The position numbers were made by a program, and so were the translations under genes. DNA of 57,989 bases from Spirochaetota bacterium. GTDB lineage: Bacteria > Spirochaetota > UBA4802 > JAFGDQ01. The DNA lies in contig JAFGSG010000056.1 of the NCBI GenBank assembly GCA_016934735.1, forward strand, positions 1 to 57,989, read 5' to 3'. Below, piece by piece: positions 35,533 through 44,385 of the stretch. Numbering within the stretch: the first letter of the stretch is position 1; every line of letters starts with the position of its first letter. The notes under the pieces are model-generated. The model saw only the letters and a list, made by a program, of their open reading frames with translations. It did no database searches and was not told the DNA's origin.

Positions 35533-36575
35533 TATTTTCCTGCCCTTATCCTGTTATTTGCTTTCTCAATTTGATTTGCGACAAAATTTAATCCGGTTGC
35601 TACTGATGTTCCTGCTGAAACCATTTTTACCTGCAATTGATTTAATTGATTGTTAAGGCCTAAAAGCTCTTTAGCGCTTCTGGTAATAGCTCCAAATATT
35701 TCATTTATTTGCTGTTCATTGCGGTTAGCCCAGGCCGCATTCATGGTCTGCGCTTCCCTTTGCTCTTTTGTAGTTTTCTGTATTTCTTCGGCTCCGTATC
35801 TTTTTAAAAGCGCGGCCTGAAATTTCTGCGCGATGGTAGGCGGCAGATCACCGAGACTATCAGTCATTTGCTGTAATATCCAGCCCCTGTCCGTCCCTGT
35901 TGATCTCCAATTCCCGGACGCAACTCTCATAAGTGCAGTAGGATCATATTTATTTGTCTTTGTAAATTCGCTGATTGCATCTGCAAGCGGCTGCTGAATT
36001 TTTCCGTATGACTGTCCTATGCCCGTCCGCAGCATTGCCATTTCTTCATTCGACCATTTATCTGTCTTAAAAGATACTTTCTCGCCATAATATTTTGCTG
36101 CCGCATTTCTTTGCGTGAGTCCATATTGCGCGCCTGCATACGCCTTAGCCATACTAATTGTCTTTGTAGCCGTAGCTAACGCGGCTCCCGCTATTGCGAA
36201 CGGAATTCCGGCAATTGCGATCTTTGAAAGTTCGGACAACCCGGAATGGATGGCAGACGCAGGGTCGAGATCAGACATACTCCGCGAGAGATTTGCTGTT
36301 GTATTTCCGAATTTATCTACAGATTTACCGAATTTACTCGTATTCTTTTTGTCTTTTTTGGACTCTTCGTCTTTGCGTTTGCTTTCTTTTTCAGAAGTCT
36401 TCTTTGCCAGTTCTTCCGTTTTTGTCTTTGCTTCAGCAGTCGTTTTTGCAGCAAGAGTTACGGTAGTTTTTTTCTTCGACAGGTCTTTGCCTTTTTTCTG
36501 AATTTTATCCATTACGGATAAAACAACATCCTGACCCTTTACGCCTATTTTAACAAGATACGAATCAAGAGCCAT
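35532..36575 (-). CDS. Tape measure protein (short)
   Basis: 347 residues, Lys/Ala/Thr-rich helical N-terminus (about 25-90), then a hydrophobic segment (about 117-140, LSKIAIAGIPFAIAGAAL) and a soluble C-terminal part. The position right after the frameshifted tail chaperone and before the baseplate genes is diagnostic. Using about 0.15 nm per residue, the tail would be only about 50 nm long, which is short for a contractile tail. Confidence 0.75.
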   Translation of the reverse strand: MALDSYLVKIGVKGQDVVLSVMDKIQKKGKDLSKKKTTVTLAAKTTAEAKTKTEELAKKTSEKESKRKDEESKKDKKNTSKFGKSVDKFGNTTANLSRSMSDLDPASAIHSGLSELSKIAIAGIPFAIAGAALATATKTISMAKAYAGAQYGLTQRNAAAKYYGEKVSFKTDKWSNEEMAMLRTGIGQSYGKIQQPLADAISEFTKTNKYDPTALMRVASGNWRSTGTDRGWILQQMTDSLGDLPPTIAQKFQAALLKRYGAEEIQKTTKEQREAQTMNAAWANRNEQQINEIFGAITRSAKELLGLNNQLNQLQVKMVSAGTSVATGLNFVANQIEKANNRIRAGK

Positions 36576-37130
36576 TTTTAACCTCTAAGAGCCTGTCATA
36601 TAATCTTTTTAAATCATTATAATCAATTGTTCCTGCTTCTGTGTATGATAAAACTCCGGACACTATTAGCAAATCAAAATCTATTAGAGATACGGCATGA
36701 AAAAAAAACTTTCAGCTATTTTTGACAGCAGTTGAATTACTTCTACTGATATACCGGAAAAATCTTTCGGTATGGGTACAGCGCCAACTACGATACAACG
36801 CTGAAGATTTAATACTTCAAGCGCGTCCATAATAGAATTTTCCCTTGCCCGCGCAATCTGTAATGAATTTACAGGCTTTTTAATTGTGTATGTTATGCCG
36901 TCATACGAAAATTTTACCTGATCGTTATCGTATTCCGTTATGTCCGTCAACGCGCATACAGACAATTTTTTTCTCTTGACTGCAAGTTCAGGCGCGTCAC
37001 TGCGCATAATTTCAATCCATGCGAGTTCTTCTTCAGTCGGATCAACAGTCGAACCATCCCCTATAATTTTACTATCCGAATTGACTACTTTAATGCGCGT
37101 AAGCGATATTTTAGGAAATTCAATTTTCAT
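36565..37130 (-). CDS. Predicted -1 frameshift fusion of the tail assembly chaperone (G-GT type)
   Basis: Reading in the -1 frame after the nine-T run (36700-36708), the sequence stays open for 44 more codons (beginning HAVSLIDFDLLIVSG) and stops at 36565, 11 bases inside the tape measure start. The slippery heptamer T_TTT_TTT (36708 to 36702) is canonical. The result is a 188-residue long form beside the 148-residue short form, as for lambda G and GT. The arrangement is standard; slippage itself is unproven. Confidence 0.75.
36684..37130 (-). CDS. Tail assembly chaperone, short form (gpG-like)
   Basis: 148 residues, located between the tail tube gene and the tape measure. Ends SFFFMPYL just after the slippery run, which explains why the zero-frame product is short. 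An N-terminal beta-rich region (KIEFPKISLTRIKVV) and helical rest match the short chaperone in position and size. It starts in a four-base overlap with the tube gene. Confidence 0.7.
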   Translation of the reverse strand: MKIEFPKISLTRIKVVNSDSKIIGDGSTVDPTEEELAWIEIMRSDAPELAVKRKKLSVCALTDITEYDNDQVKFSYDGITYTIKKPVNSLQIARARENSIMDALEVLNLQRCIVVGAVPIPKDFSGISVEVIQLLSKIAESFFFMPYL

Positions 37131-37609
37131 ATTTCTTTATCAGTCGCAGGATCAACTTCTGCGACATCTCCAAACGAAATTTTTGTAGTAACATATCCTT
37201 TATCGCGTCCGACACCCTGAAGCGGCATATCTAAAAATATGCATCTTTTATGCCTTTGTATTCGCGCGCCTTCGGCAGACTGTGTATTATATTTATAATA
37301 AAAATCGAAGTCAAATACTGTCTGAGGCCGCGCCTGTCCCCATGATTTTAATTTATCTAAATTAGCTCCGAGAAGAAATTTAACCTCGCGCGTTCCAGCC
37401 CTGGGGAGAGAGTGCATAAGCACGTCACGGGAACCGTCCGCAGACGGAAAACGTTTAGCTCTGTCCGTATCCATTGTAATATCGCCAAGCAAATCTTCCT
37501 CATTGTAAAATGTATCACCGGCAAACTTTATCGATTCTCCGGTTACACTTGCCACGAATGTTACGATACATTCGCCTATCGATACCGATAATGATTCTTG
37601 ACCAGCCAT
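37127..37609 (-). CDS. Tail tube protein
   Basis: 160 residues, immediately downstream of the sheath gene as in contractile-tail phages. It is beta-rich with elements such as GRDKGYVTTKISFGDV and KFAGDTFYNEEDLLG. The central part resembles tube-type (gpM/FII-like) proteins in size and composition. The assignment rests mainly on order: sheath, tube, chaperone, tape measure. Confidence 0.7.
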   Translation of the reverse strand: MAGQESLSVSIGECIVTFVASVTGESIKFAGDTFYNEEDLLGDITMDTDRAKRFPSADGSRDVLMHSLPRAGTREVKFLLGANLDKLKSWGQARPQTVFDFDFYYKYNTQSAEGARIQRHKRCIFLDMPLQGVGRDKGYVTTKISFGDVAEVDPATDKEI

Positions 37610-37620
37610 GTTATTTCTCC

Positions 37621-38784
37621 TTAGCTAAAATTGAAAACAATTGTAAAGTAATGAATTGCTTTGTACGGCATAATCTGCGCTACTATCGCACCGGCCGGGA
37701 TAACTCCTTCCGATTGCCAATCAGGATTAAGCACGTCAATTTGTGACTTTGTTTTTGTTGTTAAAGCATAATCCGCAGTGCCGTCTTCCAGTGAAAGAAT
37801 TGCCCCTGCTTTCCATAGAGCATCCAGCGCCGATCTTATCAGAGCAGCCACTTCAAGCACTCCGGGATAATCAGCATCAATTCCTGTACGTCCTGCCGCA
37901 ATAAGAGAATTGCGCGCAGATACAACGCAATAATCATTTATATAGTCAATTGCTATCTGCGTTTCAAGCTGCATCGATGACGGAGGATTTACGGTTGAAT
38001 TCATAAACGTGTCATAAATAAATAATGCTGCACCTTGATCTTTTGCGCCGTTATACTGCGCCAGAGACTGCGAGGCTATATAAGCACGTGTAGTCGCTGA
38101 ATAAGTATCTCCGTCCACCTCTTCAAAATCATGCGCGTCTGACAGAGAACCAATACTCCTCGCTATCATTCCGCCGTACAGTACGAATACCAGCGCGGCC
38201 AGCAATGGATTATGATATACGTAAGTATATTCGTCTATTTCATCATAAGCATTTGTTACAACTGTAATAGTCCGGCTCTGTGTAGTAAGGTCTCCGCCAA
38301 GCAGAAGTTCGTCTGGTAAAGTACCGCCATCTTCCATTGTGAAGGAATGAAAGAATATTTTTTCTTTTGCATCCGTACACCATTCTGACGCGACTATGCA
38401 ATCAGCAAGAAATGTACTTTCATCGTCAAGACCGTTTGTCTGTGAGCCTACGGTTAAGAATGACCATGAACGCGGACTGTAATTCGCGTCATCAAGCATA
38501 TCGCTTGTCAAAGCCACTCCGCCGGTGCTGAGAATATATACTTTGTCCGGCTTAACCGATCCCGCAAAAACAGTATTTAAAAATTTAGCAGTAGCGTATG
38601 CTGTAGGATTGTCATCGATAAAATCTTCGACCATTGCCTCGGTTACTTCAATAAGTCCTGAATTTGCATCAGGGGTATAACCTGTAATAGCTTCTCTTGT
38701 TGCAAACACAATCCTGCGCGGCAAGCTCCCAAGAGTAGCGGTAGTTGCCTGGCTTAATAGTGTGATAAAGGATGATGCTGACAT
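37621..38784 (-). CDS. Tail sheath protein (DUF3383-type)
   Basis: 387 residues, matching the sheath-like DUF3383 group in length and in the beginning SASSFITLLSQATTATLGSL. A central AALVFVLYGGMIARSI and late QIAIDYINDYCVV help the match. It forms the outer contractile tube and shows that the phage is a myovirus. The coding sequence is complete. Confidence 0.8.
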   Translation of the reverse strand: MSASSFITLLSQATTATLGSLPRRIVFATREAITGYTPDANSGLIEVTEAMVEDFIDDNPTAYATAKFLNTVFAGSVKPDKVYILSTGGVALTSDMLDDANYSPRSWSFLTVGSQTNGLDDESTFLADCIVASEWCTDAKEKIFFHSFTMEDGGTLPDELLLGGDLTTQSRTITVVTNAYDEIDEYTYVYHNPLLAALVFVLYGGMIARSIGSLSDAHDFEEVDGDTYSATTRAYIASQSLAQYNGAKDQGAALFIYDTFMNSTVNPPSSMQLETQIAIDYINDYCVVSARNSLIAAGRTGIDADYPGVLEVAALIRSALDALWKAGAILSLEDGTADYALTTKTKSQIDVLNPDWQSEGVIPAGAIVAQIMPYKAIHYFTIVFNFS

Positions 38785-38796
38785 AATTTACCTCGC

Positions 38797-39309
38797 TTAA
38801 ATATATTCGTCTTCTAAAATTTCCTGTATTGTTTCAATAATATCATCAACGGGAATTTCCGTGCCGCCGTGAAGTGTAGATGTAAATTCCGCCACAGTCT
38901 GACAATTAAAAACCAATCCACGTTGAAGCACTTCAAGTCCGCCTTTAAAATTAAATTCAGGCGTTTCATCATGGTTTAAAATATTTGCAATGCCTGTCCA
39001 TATCATGCTTTCCGGCGATGTAATCAATTCCCTTGCCGTTTCGTAAGGAATAAACAAAGCCACATCGTTTGCTTTTTCATGTCCGGCTGCTGTAAAAAAA
39101 TTGAGTGTATATTCAAAGTCAATCAATACTCCGCTTATCGAAGACGCATAAGGCTGTCTTTTAGTTATTCTATAAGTCGTCTGCATATACGGATACGATA
39201 CAGGCTTAGCAACTGCCCCGTATTTATATACCGGGCAAATAATATCTCTGGCTATCAACGCCGTGTTTAAGGCCGAATTCATCGCATAATATTTCTGGTT
39301 TATGTTCAT
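38797..39309 (-). CDS. Tail terminator/neck-like protein
   Basis: 170 residues upstream of the sheath gene, where tail completion or terminator proteins are usually found. Contains a Tyr-rich N-terminal part (YKYGAVAKPVSYPYMQTT) and a C-terminal acidic helix. The role is inferred from position. Confidence 0.5.
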   Translation of the reverse strand: MNINQKYYAMNSALNTALIARDIICPVYKYGAVAKPVSYPYMQTTYRITKRQPYASSISGVLIDFEYTLNFFTAAGHEKANDVALFIPYETARELITSPESMIWTGIANILNHDETPEFNFKGGLEVLQRGLVFNCQTVAEFTSTLHGGTEIPVDDIIETIQEILEDEYI

Positions 39310-39668
39310 TCCACACCCGCAATTGGAATTTGATCACATGTAGCTATTATTGTATTGTTGTCCCCTTCTTTTTTTAAAGCCCACTCTACGACCCTGTAAG
39401 ACTGATTATCATATATCACTATATCCGGTTGCGTATCCGCTGTCTCCGGAATTACAATCGTTATACCGTTACGAATAATAATCCCGCCTTTTTCAAGCCT
39501 TTCTATATCTTTTGCCTGCAACGCTCCAACAGAAGCCCGGCAATTCACTGTTTCATTTGTAACTACTGCCGAACCATCGCTATATTCATCATATTCTGAA
39601 TAAATCAGGGATACAAATTCCGATGCTATTCTATTTGCTACCAGTCCTTGCATTCCCCTTGTTTTCAT
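39306..39668 (-). CDS. Head closure / neck protein candidate
   Basis: 120 residues, beta-rich after a helical N-terminus, placed between the connector and terminator positions. ITIVIPETADTQPDIVIYD and VEWALKKEGDN are typical of small head-closure or tail-joining proteins only by general character. It overlaps the next gene by four bases. Confidence 0.45.
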   Translation of the reverse strand: MKTRGMQGLVANRIASEFVSLIYSEYDEYSDGSAVVTNETVNCRASVGALQAKDIERLEKGGIIIRNGITIVIPETADTQPDIVIYDNQSYRVVEWALKKEGDNNTIIATCDQIPIAGVE

Positions 39669-39688
39669 ATATTATAGATACCTGTTTT

Positions 39689-39916
39689 TTACTGAGCGTG
39701 TGCCCAGCCCTTAGCAATTCTTTTATTCTTAATTCTTTGTACTCTTGCCTTATTCGTATAATGATACATATAAAATCCTTTAGCATGTGCTATAGAATAA
39801 TTTTCCGGATGTTTTAATAAACTCTTTGTTAGTCTGGATTTATGAGATATAAAGTTAAAAATATTGCTAAAAAAATTTTTTACTGATATAAATGCCAATT
39901 TAAAATATCTAAACAT
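39689..39916 (-). CDS. Small basic protein in the neck region
   Basis: 75 residues, very basic and aromatic (FRYFKLAFISVKNFFSNIFNF). A clear AAGGAG box precedes the start. Unusual for the position, since neck proteins are generally acidic or neutral; a minor accessory insertion is possible. Confidence 0.5.
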   Translation of the reverse strand: MFRYFKLAFISVKNFFSNIFNFISHKSRLTKSLLKHPENYSIAHAKGFYMYHYTNKARVQRIKNKRIAKGWAHAQ

Positions 39917-39942
39917 ACTCTACTCCTTATTTTTATATTTTT

Positions 39943-40266
39943 TCATTCAATCCCAGCTCCTGTACCTAACAGACTTGCTTGCCGCCTTTCCGTTATGCGT
40001 CTTCTGAATCGTTCAGGATCATTTTGAGAAAATGAAGTTGTAAGTCCATTCTGAGACACAGAAGATATTTCCGGAAATTTATTATCAATGGCTAACTTCA
40101 TGCACGCAGTATCAAGTATCTGCTCGATATAGTCATCATTTGTATAATTACTAATCTTAACTTCTCTTTTAGCCGATATGATATAATCTAATAGTTCTTT
40201 ATCAGAGACGGCCGGATTTCCCAACCGTCTCTCTAATAATGCTACAAAATTTAAGTCAGTATACAT
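39943..40266 (-). CDS. Head-tail connector protein (gp6-like candidate)
   Basis: 107 residues, helical, next to the major capsid gene as head completion proteins usually are. Its residues DYIISAKREVKISNYTNDDYIE are compatible with a connector of the HK97 gp6 group. The identity comes from order, not motif. Confidence 0.5.
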   Translation of the reverse strand: MYTDLNFVALLERRLGNPAVSDKELLDYIISAKREVKISNYTNDDYIEQILDTACMKLAIDNKFPEISSVSQNGLTTSFSQNDPERFRRRITERRQASLLGTGAGIE

Positions 40267-41750
40267 TATGATACGTTTACACTAAACACAAGATCGAATA
40301 CCTGACCGCGCTGTATTACCATCGGGCCGCCGAACGTAAGTTGAGCCGCAAAAGAACTTCTCTGCTCACTTACAACGCCTGTAGTCACTCTCGGAGTCGC
40401 TGTTGTCATTGGAGACAAAATGCCTTTCTTGCCTGTAGGCGCACCGTGTACAACCGCAACAATATGATTGTACTGAGCAGTTCCCAGAGAATTTGTTCTT
40501 GCGTTCAGTAATCCGGAAGTTTTCGGAACTATCTCTTTAATCGTCCCGCCGGTTGCCAGCTTCAAGGCTTCTCCAAGTGTGCGATTATAAGTTCCGGTTG
40601 CAAGATACTGCACAAGACCTGCATACATGGAAGTCGGAATATACAGTACGACTTTTCCGCTTGTCGCTACGTTTGTTAATGCTATAAGATTTAACAACCG
40701 TACAATATCGGCATATATTAAGGCAGCGTTTGTAGATGATACAGAAGGCAGTGGTAATGTTCTGTCTACCGGTTTATAATTGTAATTGGTTATCTGCTGT
40801 ACCAGTTTTGTCGGATTAGATGCCCAGTCGGAAGCTGCCGCAAGAGCGGGAGATTCAGCCCCGGCACTCGCAAGAGCCAGCATTATATCAGATGACAATA
40901 AGCCGTAATCCCCTGATTCTCCGTCAAAGGCGGAAGATCCCCAGCCGTCAACAAAAATGCGTTCGCCTGCCTGCATGATCTGCTGTTCGATTGTTGCAAA
41001 AAGCTGATTCTGAAGGATAAATCCTGCCAGAGCCGGAGCTATTGATCTTGCATATCCGAGCAGCGCGGCTTCCTGTTCCTGTTCAACGATAAATCCCTGC
41101 GATTCAGTATGAGCATTTTTAAACTCATTGATAAGCGATATTGAAGCAAGGTTATTGCTGTAAGCCCTGTCATCGCCGTAAGGATTGAGATCGCCAAGAC
41201 GCTGTTTTGCCGCTCCGGATGCCTCTACACGCGGAACTCTGAATCTTGACATCGCGCCTGCGCTTGCGCTAAGTTCTGCAGCAAGCTGTACGGCATCGCC
41301 TTCGTCAACAAACGACTGTACGAACGTAAGCTGTTCATAAAGCTGGTCGGCAAGCTGCTGAAGCCCTGCAAACTGATCGTATCCGGGATTACCGAAATAT
41401 GCGTTCAACGCTATCGCGTGAGCGCCTTCCGGAGTAGACCCTGCTTTAATTGCGTTAGCAGCTATTGCGTTTAACTTATCGCGTAAGCCGTAAGCCATAT
41501 CAACTACGTGATCAATAGATGCCCCGCCGAATGCGGTTCGTAATGCCCCGATTTTATCGTTATGATCTGCGCTTGTTGCGTTGGCTACCGACAAAAGAGC
41601 ATCATGTAATGTCTTATACTCTTCGCGCCCCTGTATTTCATTTACAACATGGCATCCTTCAGCTTCATGTGCACGAGCATAAGCGTTACGGACAACCAGC
41701 CAGTTTCTGAATTTTTGCTCAGCTACCTGAGATGATGTAATTTTTTTCAT
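40266..41750 (-). CDS. Major capsid protein (DUF2184-type, HK97 fold)
   Basis: 494 residues. It follows the protease/scaffold and decoration genes. An alanine-rich helical N-terminal part may be removed on maturation; the rest contains typical capsid regions such as PLPSVSSTNAALIYADIVRLLNLI and late AAQLTFGGPMVIQRGQVFD. The group name is inferred from overall character. It is the largest structural protein of the head. Confidence 0.75.
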   Translation of the reverse strand: MKKITSSQVAEQKFRNWLVVRNAYARAHEAEGCHVVNEIQGREEYKTLHDALLSVANATSADHNDKIGALRTAFGGASIDHVVDMAYGLRDKLNAIAANAIKAGSTPEGAHAIALNAYFGNPGYDQFAGLQQLADQLYEQLTFVQSFVDEGDAVQLAAELSASAGAMSRFRVPRVEASGAAKQRLGDLNPYGDDRAYSNNLASISLINEFKNAHTESQGFIVEQEQEAALLGYARSIAPALAGFILQNQLFATIEQQIMQAGERIFVDGWGSSAFDGESGDYGLLSSDIMLALASAGAESPALAAASDWASNPTKLVQQITNYNYKPVDRTLPLPSVSSTNAALIYADIVRLLNLIALTNVATSGKVVLYIPTSMYAGLVQYLATGTYNRTLGEALKLATGGTIKEIVPKTSGLLNARTNSLGTAQYNHIVAVVHGAPTGKKGILSPMTTATPRVTTGVVSEQRSSFAAQLTFGGPMVIQRGQVFDLVFSVNVS

Positions 41751-41761
41751 GTTCTTTCACC

Positions 41762-42307
41762 TTATCCTATTGTCACAGATTTCAGGCGTGCAAATATATA
41801 GCCTGATTTAAGTTGTCCTGAATTCTGCACTCCGGGAACTCCGTAAAATACTTCGCCTGGAAACGCTACATTTCCGCTTGATGAATTGGAAATTGTACCG
41901 TCCGGCGTAATATATGCGGCCGCTCCTGCATCCGGTTCCTCGCTTGTTTTTAGCGGAGACGCTGCAACGGCAGCCGGATCAGAAATCATGCACGCAAAAT
42001 CGCCGTCAGCATACTCGCCTATGCTCTGGTCTATCTGATTATTTGTCTGTGTTGCCGCCTCAAGAAATCCTACCGCAATAATAGCATAAAGATCATATTC
42101 GTCATCTTCGTATGCGGCCGCGCCTAATACAATGCGCTGTTTTCCGTCTGCGTTTTCCTGTAATGTTACAACCGACCCTATCGGTGCCGATTCAACAGTT
42201 GCGGCTTCCGGGATTATAAATTGAACGCCATCAATACGCCGTGCGTCCCATTGCACTGCGCCGCGTTTCGGGTTAGTTTCGCCTATTCCTAATGTTAGTC
42301 CTGGCAT
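41762..42307 (-). CDS. Capsid decoration/cement protein candidate
   Basis: 181 residues, beta-rich, located between the protease-scaffold and capsid genes, where decoration or cement proteins lie. The ITPDGTISNSSSG stretch and the repeated Ala/Gly-rich segments are compatible with DUF2190-like cement proteins. The link is context-based. Confidence 0.55.
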   Translation of the reverse strand: MPGLTLGIGETNPKRGAVQWDARRIDGVQFIIPEAATVESAPIGSVVTLQENADGKQRIVLGAAAYEDDEYDLYAIIAVGFLEAATQTNNQIDQSIGEYADGDFACMISDPAAVAASPLKTSEEPDAGAAAYITPDGTISNSSSGNVAFPGEVFYGVPGVQNSGQLKSGYIFARLKSVTIG

Positions 42308-43386
42308 TAGAATATACCTCCTGTTGATACTTTTCCTTCCGGTTTCTTGCTGATAATCTCGGCATACTTTGCATTTACTGCTGTTATGCGTTTTGCCGGA
42401 TCGGTTTCAGTAATTCCCATGAGAGAAGCAAGAGACGCAAAAGAAGGAGTCTTTGAGCCGAAATCAATATTGAGAGCAGTTCCTACTGCATCAATAAGCG
42501 GCTGTGCAGGCTTTGTGTTCTCAAGCGTAGACGCTTCTTTTTCTTCTTCTTTCTTCTTCTTTTCTTCTTCTGTCAGCTCATCTTCTTTTTCTTCTTCGTC
42601 TTTCTTTTCTTCTTCCTGATTTTTTACCAATGTATCTACAGTATTGGTAAGATTGGTTACTGCTTTTTCCAGCTTATCCATCCGGTCATCATCATTCTTA
42701 GCAGTTACAGCTTTAGATACTGCATTCTCAACTATTACTGCTATTTGTTCTGCTGTTAGTTCCATATTTTTAACCTCGTTATTATATTCTCCGTTGGTAT
42801 TAATCACAACGGCATTGGTTACCTTAATTTTATTTTCTTTATCCCGTACATGCGGAGCCAGTGCTACATGAGTCGCCCTTAAATCTTTAGCAATGGCATT
42901 ATACGGCTGTCCGTCCGGAGCCGTCCCGGATTCAACAAGCAAATTATAAATATCCACGAATGCGGACGCTCCAAAATCGCTCTGACCCAGATTGCTTTTA
43001 ATATACGCGACTTCTTTGTTGCCTTTAACAACTCCGGCTATCATAGCGGCTTTCTGTGCGTTATCGTAATTTACTGTGTGCGCCCAACCGTCAATTTTCT
43101 TGTTATTTTCGTTTGTCGTAGACTCATGTCCGCCAACTACTACAGGAGAGGTTTCAAGAGATTTAAGAAATTTTTCATCAGATACAGATTCAGGCGGATA
43201 ATAAAGTCTAACGGTCTTTCCTTCCAGTTCTGAATTGTTGGTTGTCAATTGTCCGGGTGCATACTCAAGAACTCCAACCCTTAGAGCCGGAACGGTAAAG
43301 CGTAATGATTCTATGCGTTCCTGAAGATTGCACGCCCTTGCTACAGGTCTTTTAAATAAATGTCGAATTAGAGATTTTATGTTCAT
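42307..43386 (-). CDS. Prohead protease fused to scaffold-like coiled coil (DUF2213-type)
   Basis: 359 residues using ATG 43386 (AGGGAG box; the upstream extension would run through a terminator hairpin). An N-terminal protease-like domain (RVGVLEYAPGQL..PVVVGGH..) ends near residue 180, followed by a long Glu/Lys-rich coiled coil (about 220-290, KKDEEEKEDEL, TEEEKKKKEEE) and a conserved tail. This matches phages in which the capsid maturation protease carries its own scaffold. Proteolysis of the scaffold is expected. Confidence 0.75.
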   Translation of the reverse strand: MNIKSLIRHLFKRPVARACNLQERIESLRFTVPALRVGVLEYAPGQLTTNNSELEGKTVRLYYPPESVSDEKFLKSLETSPVVVGGHESTTNENNKKIDGWAHTVNYDNAQKAAMIAGVVKGNKEVAYIKSNLGQSDFGASAFVDIYNLLVESGTAPDGQPYNAIAKDLRATHVALAPHVRDKENKIKVTNAVVINTNGEYNNEVKNMELTAEQIAVIVENAVSKAVTAKNDDDRMDKLEKAVTNLTNTVDTLVKNQEEEKKDEEEKEDELTEEEKKKKEEEKEASTLENTKPAQPLIDAVGTALNIDFGSKTPSFASLASLMGITETDPAKRITAVNAKYAEIISKKPEGKVSTGGIF

Positions 43387-43395
43387 GTTCTCCCT

Positions 43396-43435
43396 GAAAA
43401 ATAAAAAAGCCGGTGACCCCTTTGAGTCATCGGCT
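43396..43435 (-). terminator. Rho-independent terminator upstream of the capsid operon
   Basis: On the - strand, AGCCGATGAC (43426-43435) pairs with GTCACCGGCT (43408-43417), one mismatch, followed by TTTTTTATTTTT (43397-43408). It lies between a mini-gene and the protease gene. It should stop or attenuate transcription into the capsid operon. Confidence 0.75.
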
Positions 43436-43460
43436 GCTTGTTCCATCAGTACCGAAAAAC

Positions 43461-43613
43461 TTATTTAAAAGTTTTAGTTAAACTTGATTTAATTTTAATC
43501 GACTTGTTTATATGCTCGCTATCAATTTCAATGTGTATGTTCCTGTCTGCTTCTTCCATCAGTTCAAGAACTACAAGTCTTATTTTCTCTTCAAATTTGT
43601 CAATATCAACCAT
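43461..43613 (-). CDS. Mini-gene between promoter box and terminator
   Basis: A 50-codon frame (MVDIDKFEEKIRLVVLELME..) with a helical acidic start and basic end. It begins right after a promoter-like element and ends 26 bases before a strong terminator. It may encode a regulator or be part of a short leader transcript. No family is recognised. Confidence 0.5.
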   Translation of the reverse strand: MVDIDKFEEKIRLVVLELMEEADRNIHIEIDSEHINKSIKIKSSLTKTFK

Positions 43614-43642
43614 AAGGTATATTATGTCTCTTTAAATGTCAA
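43614..43642 (-). promoter_or_regulatory. Promoter region with conserved 17-bp box (copy 2)
   Basis: TTGACA (43637-43642, - strand) is followed by the 17-mer TTTAAAGAGACATAATA (43620-43636), which also occurs exactly at 50224-50240. A normal -10 is weak (TACCTT at 43614-43619), and the ATG at 43613 is adjacent. The shared box suggests control of two phage operons by the same factor. Confidence 0.55.
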
Positions 43643-43650
43643 CTATTTTT

Positions 43651-44385
43651 TTATGCCGCTTTTTTATCCTGCTTTGTTTCGCGTACAACATAATGCTGTA
43701 AAGCTATTGCTTTTGTTGACGCTATTTCCGCCCAGCAACGGCAGCCATAATCCGTACCCGGATTTCCCACATGCTCTCTCCCAGAGAGATAAATTACTTT
43801 AGGCGGATCAACAAACAAAAAACATTTATCAGCAAGTTTTTGATGTGTCTTTCTTACTCGTTTATCTCTTTGAGTACGCCAGAAATATCTGTCACTGTAT
43901 TGCTGAATTATCCGTTCGTTAATGCCGGTTCCGAGTTCGTATGCGCTGTCACTTCCTTTCTGTTTTGATAAAGCTGCAAAATTATCTTTAAATGAGAAGA
44001 CTTTATATACGGTCTCGTTCTCTTTTGCATCATAAAGTTTATTAAGCATTTCCTGCGATTTTTCAGTTCTTTGTAGATCGTTTATAGCGTCTTCTATGAG
44101 TTTATTCTGTTTTTCTTTAGCTATAACCTGTAAATTTTCTTTAAGCACTTCCTGCCTGCGTTGCCATTCCTCTACCCAGCCGTCAAGCGTTCCCCTGTAA
44201 ACTTTCATTCCTTTCTGGCGGTAATATTTCTCCAGTTCGTAACGATACCGCTTAGAAAACAATACTGCCTTATTGTTGTATATCCTGACAGCATCGTCAT
44301 CGACCTGATTGCGCCAAATCTTTTCTGCAAATCTGGCAACTTCCTTTTCCCATGCGGGTGCGAATTTTTCAAATATATCTATCAT
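43651..44385 (-). CDS. MuF-like head morphogenesis protein
   Basis: 244 residues located after portal. The C-terminal part carries the MuF signature (RTQRDKRVRKTHQKLADKC, about 165-185, then PGTDYGCRCWAEI near the end). MuF-type proteins sit inside or on the prohead and help assembly. It starts in a four-base overlap with the portal gene. Confidence 0.8.
   Translation of the reverse strand: MIDIFEKFAPAWEKEVARFAEKIWRNQVDDDAVRIYNNKAVLFSKRYRYELEKYYRQKGMKVYRGTLDGWVEEWQRRQEVLKENLQVIAKEKQNKLIEDAINDLQRTEKSQEMLNKLYDAKENETVYKVFSFKDNFAALSKQKGSDSAYELGTGINERIIQQYSDRYFWRTQRDKRVRKTHQKLADKCFLFVDPPKVIYLSGREHVGNPGTDYGCRCWAEIASTKAIALQHYVVRETKQDKKAA

Noticed and set aside
42347..42619. 90-residue Ser/Phe-rich + strand frame
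   Set aside because: A shadow of the Glu/Lys coiled coil of the scaffold-protease gene.
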